Assembly (NCBI RefSeq): GCF_002980625.1
Contig: NZ_PVLR01000036.1
Location: forward strand, 62,001 to 126,000
Source: Malikia spinosa
GTDB taxonomy: Bacteria; Pseudomonadota; Gammaproteobacteria; Burkholderiales; Burkholderiaceae_C
Direction of reading: 5' to 3'
Length of the DNA stretch: 64,000 nt
In this document: piece after piece, positions 31,871 through 40,217 of the stretch
How the letters are laid out: each line of letters begins with the position of its first letter
How positions within the stretch are numbered: the first letter of the stretch is position 1
Translations under genes and position numbers: made by a program
Notes under the pieces: generated by a model
Told to the model about the DNA's origin: nothing
Databases searched by the model: none
Seen by the model: only the letters and a program-made list of their open reading frames with translations

Positions 31871-32878
31871 TCAGGCGCTTCCGATTTCGAGCAGCTTCTC
31901 GCGGCTCTCGAGCAGAACCTCACGGGATGCAGTGGTCAGCATGCCATCCTTACTCAGCAGTGGTGCTTCGAGAACATTTTTCAAAGTTTTTGCCAGCGCG
32001 GCAGCCATCATCACGCCTTTGCGGTCTTCGCGTGAGTAAGTGGCGTAGTCGGTGTTATTGCTAACGATCCGGCGCAAGCCAGTCAGCAGCGGCTGGAAAT
32101 ATTTGTTGAGCTGGGTGAGTGAGGCATGAATTTCGTCGAAGCGTCTGTATATGCCTTGAGTCGTGACTTCGGCTGTTTTCATCTGCTCGGCAGCAGCACG
32201 CGCGTTGTCGCGGTTCGCGTAGGCGCTGTGCTTGGCTTCCTCGGCTTTGGACGCCAGCATCATGCCGCCGACAGCCAGCACCGGTCCCGCGACTATGCCG
32301 CCCAGTACGGCGGCGCCACCTGCCATGCCGAATCCGCCTGCACTCAGCGCGCCACCGCCCAGCCAGGCTAGCGTTGCATTCGTCGCTGCTACGCCACCCA
32401 GCGAGGCAATCGCGGTTCCGGTCGATGCGGTACCCAGCAGACCCACCCCACCGTACGCGGCCAAGCCAGCTAATCCGCCCGCGCCGAGAGCAGTGACACC
32501 TCCGCCGACTACCTGCTGCATATCGAGCGCGGCCTTTTGGATCATTAGCATGTCATCACGAGTCACGCCGCTTAGGTTCATCTCATCTTGCAGTCCCTTG
32601 TCTTGAAAGTCCACATTCTTGATTTTTGAGAACGCTTCGACGAAAGGGATCAGGCGCAGCTCATAAATATCGAACTTCAGCTGACCAAGCTTGTTCATCG
32701 CATCCTGCGCGTTTTCCCGCACTGTTTCTAGGCTGTTGCAGGCAGCATCATAAGTTTCCTTCGCTTCACTGTTAAGTTCTTCGGCACGGTTGAAATCCTT
32801 CTTCGCGTCGATGCCCTTTTTGACGCCATAGCCGCCGGCTAGAAGTGCAGCGCCTGCCAGAATGAAAGGTATTGGCAT
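31871..32878 (-). CDS. Uncharacterised glycine-rich membrane/coiled-coil protein
   Basis: A 335-residue protein not assigned to a family. The start MPIPFILAGAALLAGGYGVKK at 32878 has AAGGAG eight bases upstream; a longer frame beginning at 33169 overlaps the zinc-ribbon gene and is rejected. Residues 3-16 form a hydrophobic helix, 25-65 a probable coiled coil (AEELNSEAKETYDAACNSLE), 66-120 a mixed region with LKFDIYELRLIPFVEAFSKI. Residues 122-208 are a run of glycine-zipper-like hydrophobic sequence (GGGVTALGAGGLAGLAAYGG onward). The C-terminal 120 residues are helical. This resembles membrane-inserting or pore-like proteins by composition only. It sits between the zinc-ribbon and 482-residue genes. 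Confidence 0.65.
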   Translation of the reverse strand: MPIPFILAGAALLAGGYGVKKGIDAKKDFNRAEELNSEAKETYDAACNSLETVRENAQDAMNKLGQLKFDIYELRLIPFVEAFSKIKNVDFQDKGLQDEMNLSGVTRDDMLMIQKAALDMQQVVGGGVTALGAGGLAGLAAYGGVGLLGTASTGTAIASLGGVAATNATLAWLGGGALSAGGFGMAGGAAVLGGIVAGPVLAVGGMMLASKAEEAKHSAYANRDNARAAAEQMKTAEVTTQGIYRRFDEIHASLTQLNKYFQPLLTGLRRIVSNNTDYATYSREDRKGVMMAAALAKTLKNVLEAPLLSKDGMLTTASREVLLESREKLLEIGSA

Positions 32879-32925
32879 GTTGATTTCTCCTTGAGTGGGT
32901 GGGGGTGGTGAGGGAAAACTAGAAA

Positions 32926-33138
32926 TTACTTCGGCGAAGCAAGCAAGCGCTTGATCTGGTCCACCAGCTCTGCGATTGGCGCCCGCGCAGCTTGTGTTTC
33001 CAACGGCTGGTGTCCGCAGTCCGGGCAAGCGTCGAAGTGATCGATGCCAAGCATCAGTACATCGCTGCGCGGCATGACGGTCTTGGACCAGTGGCAGGCT
33101 GGGCAGCGCCAGGTATGTGGGCGTGGTGGGATTGGCAT
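32926..33138 (-). CDS. Small zinc-ribbon protein
   Basis: A 70-residue protein with two Cys pairs, CPAC (about 13-16) and CPDCGH (about 38-43), spaced as in a zinc ribbon. The rest is a short helix ending AELVDQIKRLLASP. AAGGAG lies ten bases before the ATG. An ATG in another frame four bases from that site (33144) opens a different reading, rejected because its product is not protein-like. Such ribbons often mediate nucleic acid or protein contacts. It is placed 23 bases after the WYL regulator stop. Confidence 0.65.
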   Translation of the reverse strand: MPIPPRPHTWRCPACHWSKTVMPRSDVLMLGIDHFDACPDCGHQPLETQAARAPIAELVDQIKRLLASPK

Positions 33139-33161
33139 GATTCATTTGCTCCTTTTCTTCC

Positions 33162-34133
33162 TCAGGCAACGCCCAGATACCCCCGCAGCTGCTGCTCCAG
33201 CTCCGCCTGCAGCCCCTCCGGGCTGATGATCCTGATGTTGGGCAGCCAGTAGCGCACGATCGGCAGGATCTGGTTCGGGTGTGCGATCAGGCATGACACG
33301 AGCAGTCCGCCGTCGGCCAACTCCTTTTCGATCTTCTGGCCGGCGATCAGCTGGCGGCGCTGGAAATAGCCGGCCGCGTCGCGTCCGATCTTGAGCACGA
33401 CTTCCGTCTTCTGGGCGTTGAGCCAGATGCTGTCCTCCTGCTCCAGCCTCGCGACCATGGCGGGGTCGGGCTCAAAGTGCTGCTCCCGCTCGACCAGCAA
33501 GCCGTTCATCTTCGTGAAGGTGTAGGACTTGAGCGTGCCGCCATCGTTGGCGGCCAGATACCAGATGCCGCTCTGGTTCACGAGCCGGTACGGCTGCGCG
33601 CCTTGCACGATCTTCTCGCCCTCGGGCTTGCGGTAGCGAAAGCTCACGGTCTGGCGCTGCTCGATCGCCTGCTTGAGCTGGCGAAAGCTGTCTTCCCGGC
33701 CGCTCAGGTCCTCGTAGTGGTGCCCGCGTATCTGCAGGCTTTGCAGTCGACTGTCGAGCAGGTCCTTGAGCAGTTCGCTGCCGAGCCGGGGATGCAGGCC
33801 CTGCAGGCCGGCGACCGAGGCAAAGCGTTCGACATCCTGCTGCGTCAGCAGACCCAGCCGCGGCCCGCTGATCCTGTAATGGCCGTTGTGCTTTTCCAGC
33901 TCCAGGAAGGCCAGTCTTTCGTTCAGGTCGCGCTGAACGGTGCGCAGGTTGACGCCGAACTCCTGGGTCAGCGCATGGGGGTCGAGTTTCTGGCCCTCGT
34001 TGAGGCGCCGCAGCAGCTCGCTGAGCCGGTAGGCAATGGTTTCCTGCGGGTCGGTCTGCGCTGCCATGGGGTCGTTCTTGCCTGGTTTGAGTTTCTCGAT
34101 TGAAAACTTCACCCGTCTGGTGACAGTGTTCAT
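33162..34133 (-). CDS. WYL-domain transcriptional regulator
   Basis: A 323-residue regulator. A helix-turn-helix spans about 35-80 (IAYRLSELLRRLNEGQKLDP, LTQEFGVNLRTVQRDL). The WYL domain follows with VSFRYRKPEGEKIVQGAQPY and SGIWYLAANDGG, and a C-terminal extension (VVLKIGRDAAGYFQRRQLIAG) typical of WCX. WYL domains bind nucleic-acid or nucleotide ligands. The start is uncertain: ATG 34133 has no clear ribosome site, whereas the in-frame ATG at 34067 (MAAQTDPQETIAYRL) begins where family members usually begin. It is first in a gene string and probably autoregulated through the palindrome at 34308-34330. Confidence 0.88.
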   Translation of the reverse strand: MNTVTRRVKFSIEKLKPGKNDPMAAQTDPQETIAYRLSELLRRLNEGQKLDPHALTQEFGVNLRTVQRDLNERLAFLELEKHNGHYRISGPRLGLLTQQDVERFASVAGLQGLHPRLGSELLKDLLDSRLQSLQIRGHHYEDLSGREDSFRQLKQAIEQRQTVSFRYRKPEGEKIVQGAQPYRLVNQSGIWYLAANDGGTLKSYTFTKMNGLLVEREQHFEPDPAMVARLEQEDSIWLNAQKTEVVLKIGRDAAGYFQRRQLIAGQKIEKELADGGLLVSCLIAHPNQILPIVRYWLPNIRIISPEGLQAELEQQLRGYLGVA

Positions 34134-34363
34134 TAAGATAAATCGTAACCGGTAGCCCTGACAAACCGTGTCGTTTCTGCTGTTTCAGTCGTTTCTTTTG
34201 CTTCTTATCCTGCCTCTGTTCGCTTGCCACACCCACTTGACTGCAGTACGCTGATGTCGTGGTATCCCGATCGTTTGCCGGATGCCGCATTTTTTGTCTG
34301 AGTCAAAATTGACAAAATCTTGTTGTCAATGTTTGAATATTTCAATTCAAGGGGAAATCGAGC
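34134..34363. promoter_or_regulatory. Divergent intergenic region between WYL regulator and small protein gene
   Basis: A 230-base AT-rich stretch without genes. It must hold promoters for the WYL operon and for the small protein at 34364. The only ordered element seen is the palindrome at 34308-34330. No strong -35/-10 pair is obvious for either gene. Confidence 0.5.
34308..34330. promoter_or_regulatory. Candidate operator: 8-bp inverted repeat
   Basis: ATTGACAA and TTGTCAAT form perfect arms separated by seven bases. The left arm contains TTGACA, a consensus -35 hexamer reading rightward. The repeat lies 178 bases upstream of the WYL gene start and 34 bases upstream of the small protein gene, so a regulator bound here could control rightward transcription directly. 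Confidence 0.45.
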
Positions 34364-34570
34364 ATGGCCGACAACAAAAAGCCTAAATCCGATACCGATA
34401 ATGCGAGTGCCACCCCGGATGTCGGGAACGCGAGCGACAGCGCCGACGTCGGCAATGCCAGCGGAACTGCCGACGTCCCGCCGCCGGATGACGACCCGCT
34501 GAGCGACGCCAACCTGGATCGCATGAACAACACCGGCACCACCTGGGGCCGCTACCGAAACCGGCGCTGA
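34364..34570 (+). CDS. Small low-complexity acidic protein, unknown function
   Basis: A 68-residue hydrophilic protein, probably unfolded. AAGGGGA lies ten bases upstream of the ATG. The sequence has an internal repeat of the type DVGNASDSADVGNASGTADV, followed by PPPDDDPLSDANLDRMNNTG and a basic end (WGRYRNRR). Nothing like a known domain is visible. It is divergent from the WYL operon and 95 bases before folC. It may be part of the adjacent atypical locus or a local small stress protein. Confidence 0.5.
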   Translation: MADNKKPKSDTDNASATPDVGNASDSADVGNASGTADVPPPDDDPLSDANLDRMNNTGTTWGRYRNRR

Positions 34571-34665
34571 GCCTCAGCCTGTGCCCGGGGCGGGGCAGCC
34601 CTTGGCTCGAACGCGGGTACGTCCCCGCTGCGACAATACGGGTCTTGCCTTTTTCCGTCCCTGTC

Positions 34666-36003
34666 ATGACCCAAGACCTGCCCCAGACCCTGTCCGACTG
34701 GCTTGCCCATTGCGAGCGCATTCATCCCAAGACCATAGACATGGGGCTGGACCGGGTGCGCCAGGTGGCGCAGCGCCTCAACCAGGGTCGTGGCCTGCAG
34801 CCGGCCTGTCCGGTCATCATCGTCGGCGGCACCAACGGCAAGGGCTCGACCTGTGCCTTGCTCGAAACCATCTACCAGCAGGCCGGCTATCGCACCGGCC
34901 TCTACACCTCGCCGCATCTGGTGCATTTCGAGGAGCGCTGCCGCATTGAGGGCCAGACCGTCGCGGCCGACGCGCTGCTGCCGGCCTTTGCCGATGTCGA
35001 GCTCGCGCGGCGCGGCCATGGTGCTGACCAGCCCGAGATCAGCCTGAGCTACTTCGAGTTCACCACGCTGGCGATCGTGCTGACGCTGGCGCGCGCGCAG
35101 CTCGACCTCGTGATCCTCGAGGTCGGCCTGGGCGGCCGGCTGGACGCGGTCAACATCGTCGAGCCGGCCTGCTCGATCATCACCAGCATCGATGTCGACC
35201 ATATCGAGTTCCTCGGCACCGACCGCGAGGCCATCGGCTACGAGAAGGCCGGCATCATGCGTACCGGCCGCCCGGTCATCGTCAGCGATCCGGTGCCGCC
35301 GCAAAGCGTGCTCGATCGCGCGCTCGAGATCGGTGCCGACCTGCACCGGGCCGGGCGCGATTTCCATTGCGGTGGCGACCAGCAGCAGTGGAACTGGGCT
35401 GGTCGCAGCCGGCGTTACGCTGGTCTGGCTTATCCGGCACTGCGCGGCGCCAATCAGCTCGTCAATGCCGCCGGCGTGCTGGCGGCGGTCGAGGCGTTGC
35501 ATCCCGTGTTGCCGGTCACGGCGCAGGCGGTGCGCAACGGCCTGGCCCTGGTCGAGTTGCCGGGCCGCTTCCAGATCGTGCCGGGCCAGCCGGCGCTGGT
35601 GCTCGACGTCGCGCACAACCCGCATTCAGTCGCCGCGCTGACCGAAAACCTCGACGCCATGGGTTACTACCCGACCACGCACGCGGTCTTCGGTGCCATG
35701 GCCGACAAGGACCTGTTGCCGATGTTCCAGCGTGTCAATCCGCTGATCGACCGCTGGTATTTCTGTGACCTGCCGCTGCCGCGCGCTGCGAGCGCGGCTG
35801 ACCTGGCGGCGATCTGGCGCGGCAGCCATCCGCGCCCCGCTGCCGGCTCGAGCCTGCACCCCAACCCCCAGGCGGCGCTGGACGCCGCGATTGCAGCCGC
35901 CGACCCGGCTGATAGAATCGTGGTCTTCGGTTCTTTCTTTACCGTGGGCGGCGTGCTGCAAAACGGCCTCCCGAGGCTGGACGCCAAGCACCTTCCGGGC
36001 TGA
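34666..36003 (+). CDS. folC: Bifunctional dihydrofolate / folylpolyglutamate synthase
   Basis: FolC ligates glutamate to dihydropteroate and extends the polyglutamate tail of folates. The 445-residue start at ATG 34666 is preferred over an in-frame TTG seven codons upstream. The P-loop IVGGTNGKGSTCALLE, YTSPHLVHFEERCRIEG, LVILEVGLGGRLDAVN, SIDVDHIEFLG and ALVLDVAHNPHSVAALTENL are family blocks. It is the first of the folC-dedD-cvpA-purF-metZ series, an order that is conserved in Burkholderiales. Confidence 0.95.
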   Translation: MTQDLPQTLSDWLAHCERIHPKTIDMGLDRVRQVAQRLNQGRGLQPACPVIIVGGTNGKGSTCALLETIYQQAGYRTGLYTSPHLVHFEERCRIEGQTVAADALLPAFADVELARRGHGADQPEISLSYFEFTTLAIVLTLARAQLDLVILEVGLGGRLDAVNIVEPACSIITSIDVDHIEFLGTDREAIGYEKAGIMRTGRPVIVSDPVPPQSVLDRALEIGADLHRAGRDFHCGGDQQQWNWAGRSRRYAGLAYPALRGANQLVNAAGVLAAVEALHPVLPVTAQAVRNGLALVELPGRFQIVPGQPALVLDVAHNPHSVAALTENLDAMGYYPTTHAVFGAMADKDLLPMFQRVNPLIDRWYFCDLPLPRAASAADLAAIWRGSHPRPAAGSSLHPNPQAALDAAIAAADPADRIVVFGSFFTVGGVLQNGLPRLDAKHLPG

Positions 36004-36055
36004 CCCAGCTGCCAGTCCCCGACCCGACACGGCCCACCCATCACAGCACTGGCGA

Positions 36056-36973
36056 ATGTTCAAATTCCGATTCGGCGGCCAGGGCGGCTCCAGCCCGACG
36101 CCGCCTCCCACGACGATCGAAACCGTGCGCCGTCGCGCCCGGCACCGCTTGCTGGGTGCCACCGTGCTGGTGCTGGCAGGCGTGATCGGTTTTCCGCTGC
36201 TGTTCGAGTCGCAGCCGCGCCCGGTGCCGGTTGATTTCGAGATCGACATTCCGACGCGTCAGGCCGCCAAGTCCCTGGTGCCGGCCAGCGAGGCTGAGCC
36301 TTCGAACGACGTGCGCACCGGAGGCCTGGATGAGTCCGAGGAGTTCGTGCCTGCTGCGCCAGTAGCGCAGGTGGCGCCGGTGGCATCCGTTGCGCCGGCT
36401 GTTCCAGCAGCGCCTGCTGCGCCGCTGGTCAAGGCGCCTGCCGAGCAGGCGTTGATCGCCCCGCCGGTGCCCCTGCACCCCGTCGCCAAGCCCGTATCGC
36501 CAGAGCCCGCAGCACCCGCGGCTCAGGCCCTGCCAGTTATCAAGCCCCAGCCCAAGCCTGCGGTCGAGCCTCCGGTCAAGAAACCGGTCGAATCCAGGCC
36601 GGCAGAAAAGCCAGCCGAGAAGCCAGCTGAAAAGCCAGCTGAAAAGCCGGTCAAGGCGAGCGAGGACTCGGCGCGCGCGCAGGCCCTGCTCGAGGGCAAG
36701 CCCGTACCTGCTCCGTCGGCCGAACCGGACAAGGCAGCGGCCAAGCCGCGCCACATCGTGCAGGTCGGCGCCTTCGTCGATCCCAACCTGGCGCAGGAAG
36801 CGCGCATGAAGCTTGAGCGTTCCGGCCTGGTCACCTACACCCAGATCAGCAATACCCCCGACGGCCCGCGCACCCGCGTGCGCCTGGGACCCTTCCTGAC
36901 CCGTGCCGAGGCCGACAAGGCCGCTGCCAAGGCCAGGGCGCTGGGACTGTCTGCCGCCATTCTCGCGCTTTGA
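36056..36973 (+). CDS. SPOR-domain cell-division protein DedD-like
   Basis: A 305-residue inner-membrane protein. ATG 36056 gives MFKFRFGGQGGSS followed by a basic stretch and one helix (LLGATVLVLAGVIGFPLLF), a typical bitopic anchor. Residues ~75-225 are a Pro/Ala-rich periplasmic linker with a tandem AEKPAEKP-type repeat. The SPOR domain is at about 228-305: RHIVQVGAFVDPNLAQEARM, then VRLGPFLTRAEADKAAAKA. SPOR domains bind denuded septal peptidoglycan. It sits between folC and cvpA, the usual site of dedD in this order, and its stop overlaps the cvpA ATG by one base. Confidence 0.88.
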   Translation: MFKFRFGGQGGSSPTPPPTTIETVRRRARHRLLGATVLVLAGVIGFPLLFESQPRPVPVDFEIDIPTRQAAKSLVPASEAEPSNDVRTGGLDESEEFVPAAPVAQVAPVASVAPAVPAAPAAPLVKAPAEQALIAPPVPLHPVAKPVSPEPAAPAAQALPVIKPQPKPAVEPPVKKPVESRPAEKPAEKPAEKPAEKPVKASEDSARAQALLEGKPVPAPSAEPDKAAAKPRHIVQVGAFVDPNLAQEARMKLERSGLVTYTQISNTPDGPRTRVRLGPFLTRAEADKAAAKARALGLSAAILAL

Positions 36974-37458
36974 TGGCGGCGGTCGATCTCATCCTGCTGC
37001 TGTTGCTGCTGGCTTCCGTGTTGCTGGGGCTGTGGCGTGGTCTGGTCTACGAGTTGCTCTCGATCGCTGGCTGGGTCGCGGCCTTTCTGCTGGCGCAGAG
37101 CTTTGCTGCCTGGGCCGGCGAGCGCCTGCCCTTGAAGGATTTCACTGAGCCGCTGCGTTATGCAGCGGGCTTCATCGCTGTTTTTGTCGCGGCCGCCTTT
37201 GGTGCCGGTCTGCTGTCCTGGCTGCTGGGCCGTCTGGTCGACTCCGTCGGGCTGGGCCCGGTCGACCGTGTGCTCGGCGCGGGCTTTGGCCTGCTGCGTG
37301 GCCTGGTCATGCTGCTGGCACTGGCACTGGTGGTCAACATGACTCCGTTCAAACAACAAGAAGGCTGGCAGGCGTCAGTCGGAGCAAGAGGCCTCGATCG
37401 TGGCCTGCACTGGCTCAAGGACGCCATGCCGGATAGCCTGGCCCGCTACTTTCCCTGA
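36973..37458 (+). CDS. cvpA: CvpA-family inner-membrane protein
   Basis: A 161-residue protein. ATG 36973 overlaps the dedD stop (TGATG). Four membrane helices are visible: VDLILLLLLLASVLLGLWRG, LLSIAGWVAAFLLAQSF, AGFIAVFVAAAFGAGLLSWL and LLRGLVMLLALALVV. The motif VDRVLGAGFGLLRGL is the conserved CvpA core. CvpA was found through colicin V production and is encoded upstream of purF in many Proteobacteria; its molecular role is not settled. purF follows after 22 bases. Confidence 0.9.
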   Translation: MAAVDLILLLLLLASVLLGLWRGLVYELLSIAGWVAAFLLAQSFAAWAGERLPLKDFTEPLRYAAGFIAVFVAAAFGAGLLSWLLGRLVDSVGLGPVDRVLGAGFGLLRGLVMLLALALVVNMTPFKQQEGWQASVGARGLDRGLHWLKDAMPDSLARYFP

Positions 37459-37480
37459 AAATTACTAGAGGAATCACGTC

Positions 37481-38992
37481 ATGTGTGGAATCGTCGGCGT
37501 TGTCAGCAACGCACCTGTCAACCAGTTGATCTATGACGCCCTGCTGCTGTTGCAGCACCGTGGCCAGGATGCCGCCGGCATCGCAACCCAGCTCGAACGC
37601 AAGTTCTTCATGCACAAGGCCAAGGGCATGGTCAAGGACGTGTTCCGCACCCGCAACATGCGCGCGCTGCCGGGCAACTGTGGCCTGGGTCAGGTGCGCT
37701 ACCCGACGGCGGGCAATGCCTTCAGCGAGGAAGAGGCCCAGCCCTTCTACGTCAACGCGCCGTTCGGCATCGTGATGGCGCACAACGGCAACCTGACCAA
37801 TGCCGCCTTGCTCAAGCAGGAGATGATCCAGCTCGACCACCGCCACATCAACACCGAGAGCGACTCTGAAGTGCTGCTCAACGTGCTGGCGCACGAGCTC
37901 GGCCAGGCCACCGATCACGGTGCACTGAGCCGCGACGCGGTGTTCGCCGCCGTGCGCGCGGTGCACAAGCGCATCAAGGGCAGCTACGCGGTGGTGGCGA
38001 TGATCGCGGGTCACGGCCTGCTGGCCTTCCGCGACCCCTACGGCATCCGCCCGCTCTGCCTGGGCCAGGGCAAGGACGGCACCGTGATGGTCGCCAGCGA
38101 ATCGGTCGCGCTCGAGGGCACCGGCCATGATTTCGTGCGCGACATCGCGCCCGGCGAGGCGGTCTTCATCGGCCTCGACGGCCAGATGCGCTTCGAGCAA
38201 TGCGCCGACAAGACGCAGCTCTACCCCTGCGTGTTCGAGTTCGTCTACCTGGCGCGCCCGGACTCGACCATCGACGGCATCTCGGTCTACCAGGCCCGCC
38301 TCAACATGGGCGAGACCCTGGCGGCGCGTGTGGCCGAAATGGTGCCGATCGACCAGATCGATGTCGTGATCCCGATCCCCGAGTCGAGCCGACCGTCCGC
38401 GACCGAGCTGGCCGACCGCCTGGGCAAGCCCTACCGCGAGGGCTTCGTCAAGAACCGCTATGTCGGCCGTACCTTCATCATGCCGGGCCAGGCGGTGCGC
38501 AAGAAGTCGGTGCGCCAGAAGCTCAACGTGATCGCCAGCGAGTTCAAGGGCCGCAATGTGCTGCTGGTTGATGACTCGATCGTGCGCGGCACCACCTCTA
38601 AGGAAATCGTGCAGATGGCGCGCGATGCCGGCGCCAACAAGGTCTACATGGCCAGCGCCGCGCCGCCGGTGATCTACCCGAACGTCTACGGCATCGACAT
38701 GCCGACCAAGGGCGAACTGGTCGCGCATGGCCGCACGTTGGAGGAAATCCGCCAGATCATCGGCTGCGATGCGCTGATCTACCAGGATGTCGATGGCATG
38801 AAGCAGGCCGTGGGCAAGCTGCGCGCCGACCTCGACGGCTTCGAGGCGTCCTGCTTCGACGGCGTCTACTGCACCGGCGACGTCAGCCCCGAGGACGCCG
38901 TGCGCATGAATGAGCAGCGCGTCGGCTCGGACGACGAAGAGGGCAGCAGCGGTTCGCGCCTGGCCCTGCCCAACGCCTCTCAGGAGTCCTGA
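37481..38992 (+). CDS. purF: Amidophosphoribosyltransferase
   Basis: PurF transfers glutamine nitrogen to PRPP, the first step of purine synthesis. The 503-residue protein starts MCGIVGVV, where Cys2 becomes the N-terminal nucleophile after Met removal. [15 protein letters not shown] and [12 protein letters not shown] belong to the glutaminase. The PRPP loop is [20 protein letters not shown]. The C-terminal [14 protein letters not shown] tail is ordinary for this group. It is 22 bases after cvpA and 3 bases before metZ, so the genes are probably one operon. Confidence 0.96.
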   Translation: MCGIVGVVSNAPVNQLIYDALLLLQHRGQDAAGIATQLERKFFMHKAKGMVKDVFRTRNMRALPGNCGLGQVRYPTAGNAFSEEEAQPFYVNAPFGIVMAHNGNLTNAALLKQEMIQLDHRHINTESDSEVLLNVLAHELGQATDHGALSRDAVFAAVRAVHKRIKGSYAVVAMIAGHGLLAFRDPYGIRPLCLGQGKDGTVMVASESVALEGTGHDFVRDIAPGEAVFIGLDGQMRFEQCADKTQLYPCVFEFVYLARPDSTIDGISVYQARLNMGETLAARVAEMVPIDQIDVVIPIPESSRPSATELADRLGKPYREGFVKNRYVGRTFIMPGQAVRKKSVRQKLNVIASEFKGRNVLLVDDSIVRGTTSKEIVQMARDAGANKVYMASAAPPVIYPNVYGIDMPTKGELVAHGRTLEEIRQIIGCDALIYQDVDGMKQAVGKLRADLDGFEASCFDGVYCTGDVSPEDAVRMNEQRVGSDDEEGSSGSRLALPNASQES

Positions 38993-38995
38993 GCC

Positions 38996-40207
38996 ATGGC
39001 CGATCCGAAATGGGACGGGTTGCAGCGCGAGACGCTGGCCGTGCGCCTGGCGGTCGAGCGCAGCCAATACGGCGAAAATTCCGAGGCGCTCTACCTGACC
39101 AGCGGCTATGTGCAGCCCAGTGCCGAGGTTTCGGCGCGCCGCTTCGGCGGCCAGGAGGAGGGCTATACCTACGGCCGCTCCAGCAACCCGACCGTTACCA
39201 GCTTCGAGCAGCGCCTGGCCGCGCTCGAGGGCACGCAGGCCTGCATGGCGACCGCCTCGGGCATGTCGGCCATCATGCTGATGTGTTTTAGCCTGCTCAA
39301 GGCCGGTGACCATGTGATCATCTCGCAGTCGATGTTCGGTTCGACGCTCAAGCTGATCGGCTCCGAGTTCGCGCGCTTCGGCGTCGAGACCTCGGTGGTG
39401 CCGCAGACCGACCTGGCGGCCTGGAAGGCGGCGATCCGCCCTGGCATCACCCGGCTGCTGTTCGCCGAGACGCCGACCAATCCGCTCGGCGAGGTCTGTG
39501 ACATCGCGGCGCTGGCCGAGCTGGCGCACGATGTCGGCGCGCTGCTGGCGGTCGACAACTGCTTCGCGACGCCGGCGCTGCAGCGCCCGGTCGAGTTCGG
39601 CGCCGACATCGTGATGCACTCGGGCACCAAGTACCTCGACGGCCAGGGCCGGGTGCTCGCCGGCGCGCTCTGCGCGAGCGAGCAGCTGGTGCTGGAGAAG
39701 TTCCTGCCGGTGCAGAAGAACTCGGGCATGGTGCTGTCGCCCTTCAACGCCTGGGTCGTGCTCAAGGGCCTGGAGACGCTGGACCTGCGCATGAAGGCGC
39801 AAAGCGCGCAGGCGCATGAGCTGGCGCTCTGGCTCGAGTCCCATCCGGCCGTGGCACGGGTGCATTACCCCGGCCTGGCCAGCCACCCGCAGCATGCGCT
39901 GGCCATGAAGCAGATGAATGGCTGCGGCGGTGCGGTGGTCTCGTTCGACGTCAAGGCCCCCAGCCCCGAGCAGGCGCGCGCCAATGCCTTCCAGGTGCTT
40001 GACTCGATGCAGCTGCTGTCGCTCTGTACCAACCTCGGCGACACCAAGACCCTCTGCACCCATCCGGCCAGCACGTCGCACGGCAAGCTGTCCGAGGCGC
40101 AGCGCCAGGCCGCTGGCATCAACCAGGGCCTGATCCGCGTCGCCGTGGGCCTGGAGCACCTCGACGACATCAAGGCCGACCTCGAGCGCGGCCTCAGCCT
40201 CATCTGA
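38996..40207 (+). CDS. metZ: O-succinylhomoserine sulfhydrylase
   Basis: MetZ makes homocysteine from O-succinylhomoserine and sulphide in methionine biosynthesis, with pyridoxal phosphate. The 403-residue protein has [21 protein letters not shown] near the N-terminus, [18 protein letters not shown], and the PLP Lys212 in [13 protein letters not shown]. The C-terminal [21 protein letters not shown] and [18 protein letters not shown] complete the Cys/Met-metabolism fold. The MetZ assignment rather than MetB or MetC rests on the [13 protein letters not shown] segment and the conserved position after purF. Confidence 0.93.
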   Translation: MADPKWDGLQRETLAVRLAVERSQYGENSEALYLTSGYVQPSAEVSARRFGGQEEGYTYGRSSNPTVTSFEQRLAALEGTQACMATASGMSAIMLMCFSLLKAGDHVIISQSMFGSTLKLIGSEFARFGVETSVVPQTDLAAWKAAIRPGITRLLFAETPTNPLGEVCDIAALAELAHDVGALLAVDNCFATPALQRPVEFGADIVMHSGTKYLDGQGRVLAGALCASEQLVLEKFLPVQKNSGMVLSPFNAWVVLKGLETLDLRMKAQSAQAHELALWLESHPAVARVHYPGLASHPQHALAMKQMNGCGGAVVSFDVKAPSPEQARANAFQVLDSMQLLSLCTNLGDTKTLCTHPASTSHGKLSEAQRQAAGINQGLIRVAVGLEHLDDIKADLERGLSLI

Positions 40208-40217
40208 TCGAACGACC

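Larger units (their letters stand above)
29943..34133 (-). other. Candidate WYL-controlled gene cassette of atypical composition
   Basis: Five same-strand genes: WYL regulator, zinc-ribbon protein, 335-residue glycine-rich protein, 482-residue protein, YkgJ-type protein. Gaps are 23, 47, 186 and -4 bases, and DUF445/DUF1232 genes continue downstream. The zinc-ribbon, 335- and 482-residue genes are clearly less GC-rich than neighbouring housekeeping genes. WYL regulators often control defence loci. No transposase, integrase or flanking repeat was found. Confidence 0.5.

Noticed and set aside
32879-33169. Upstream extension of the 335-residue gene frame to 33169.
   Set aside because: It covers the zinc-ribbon gene in another frame and has no protein-like character; AAGGAG supports the start at 32878.
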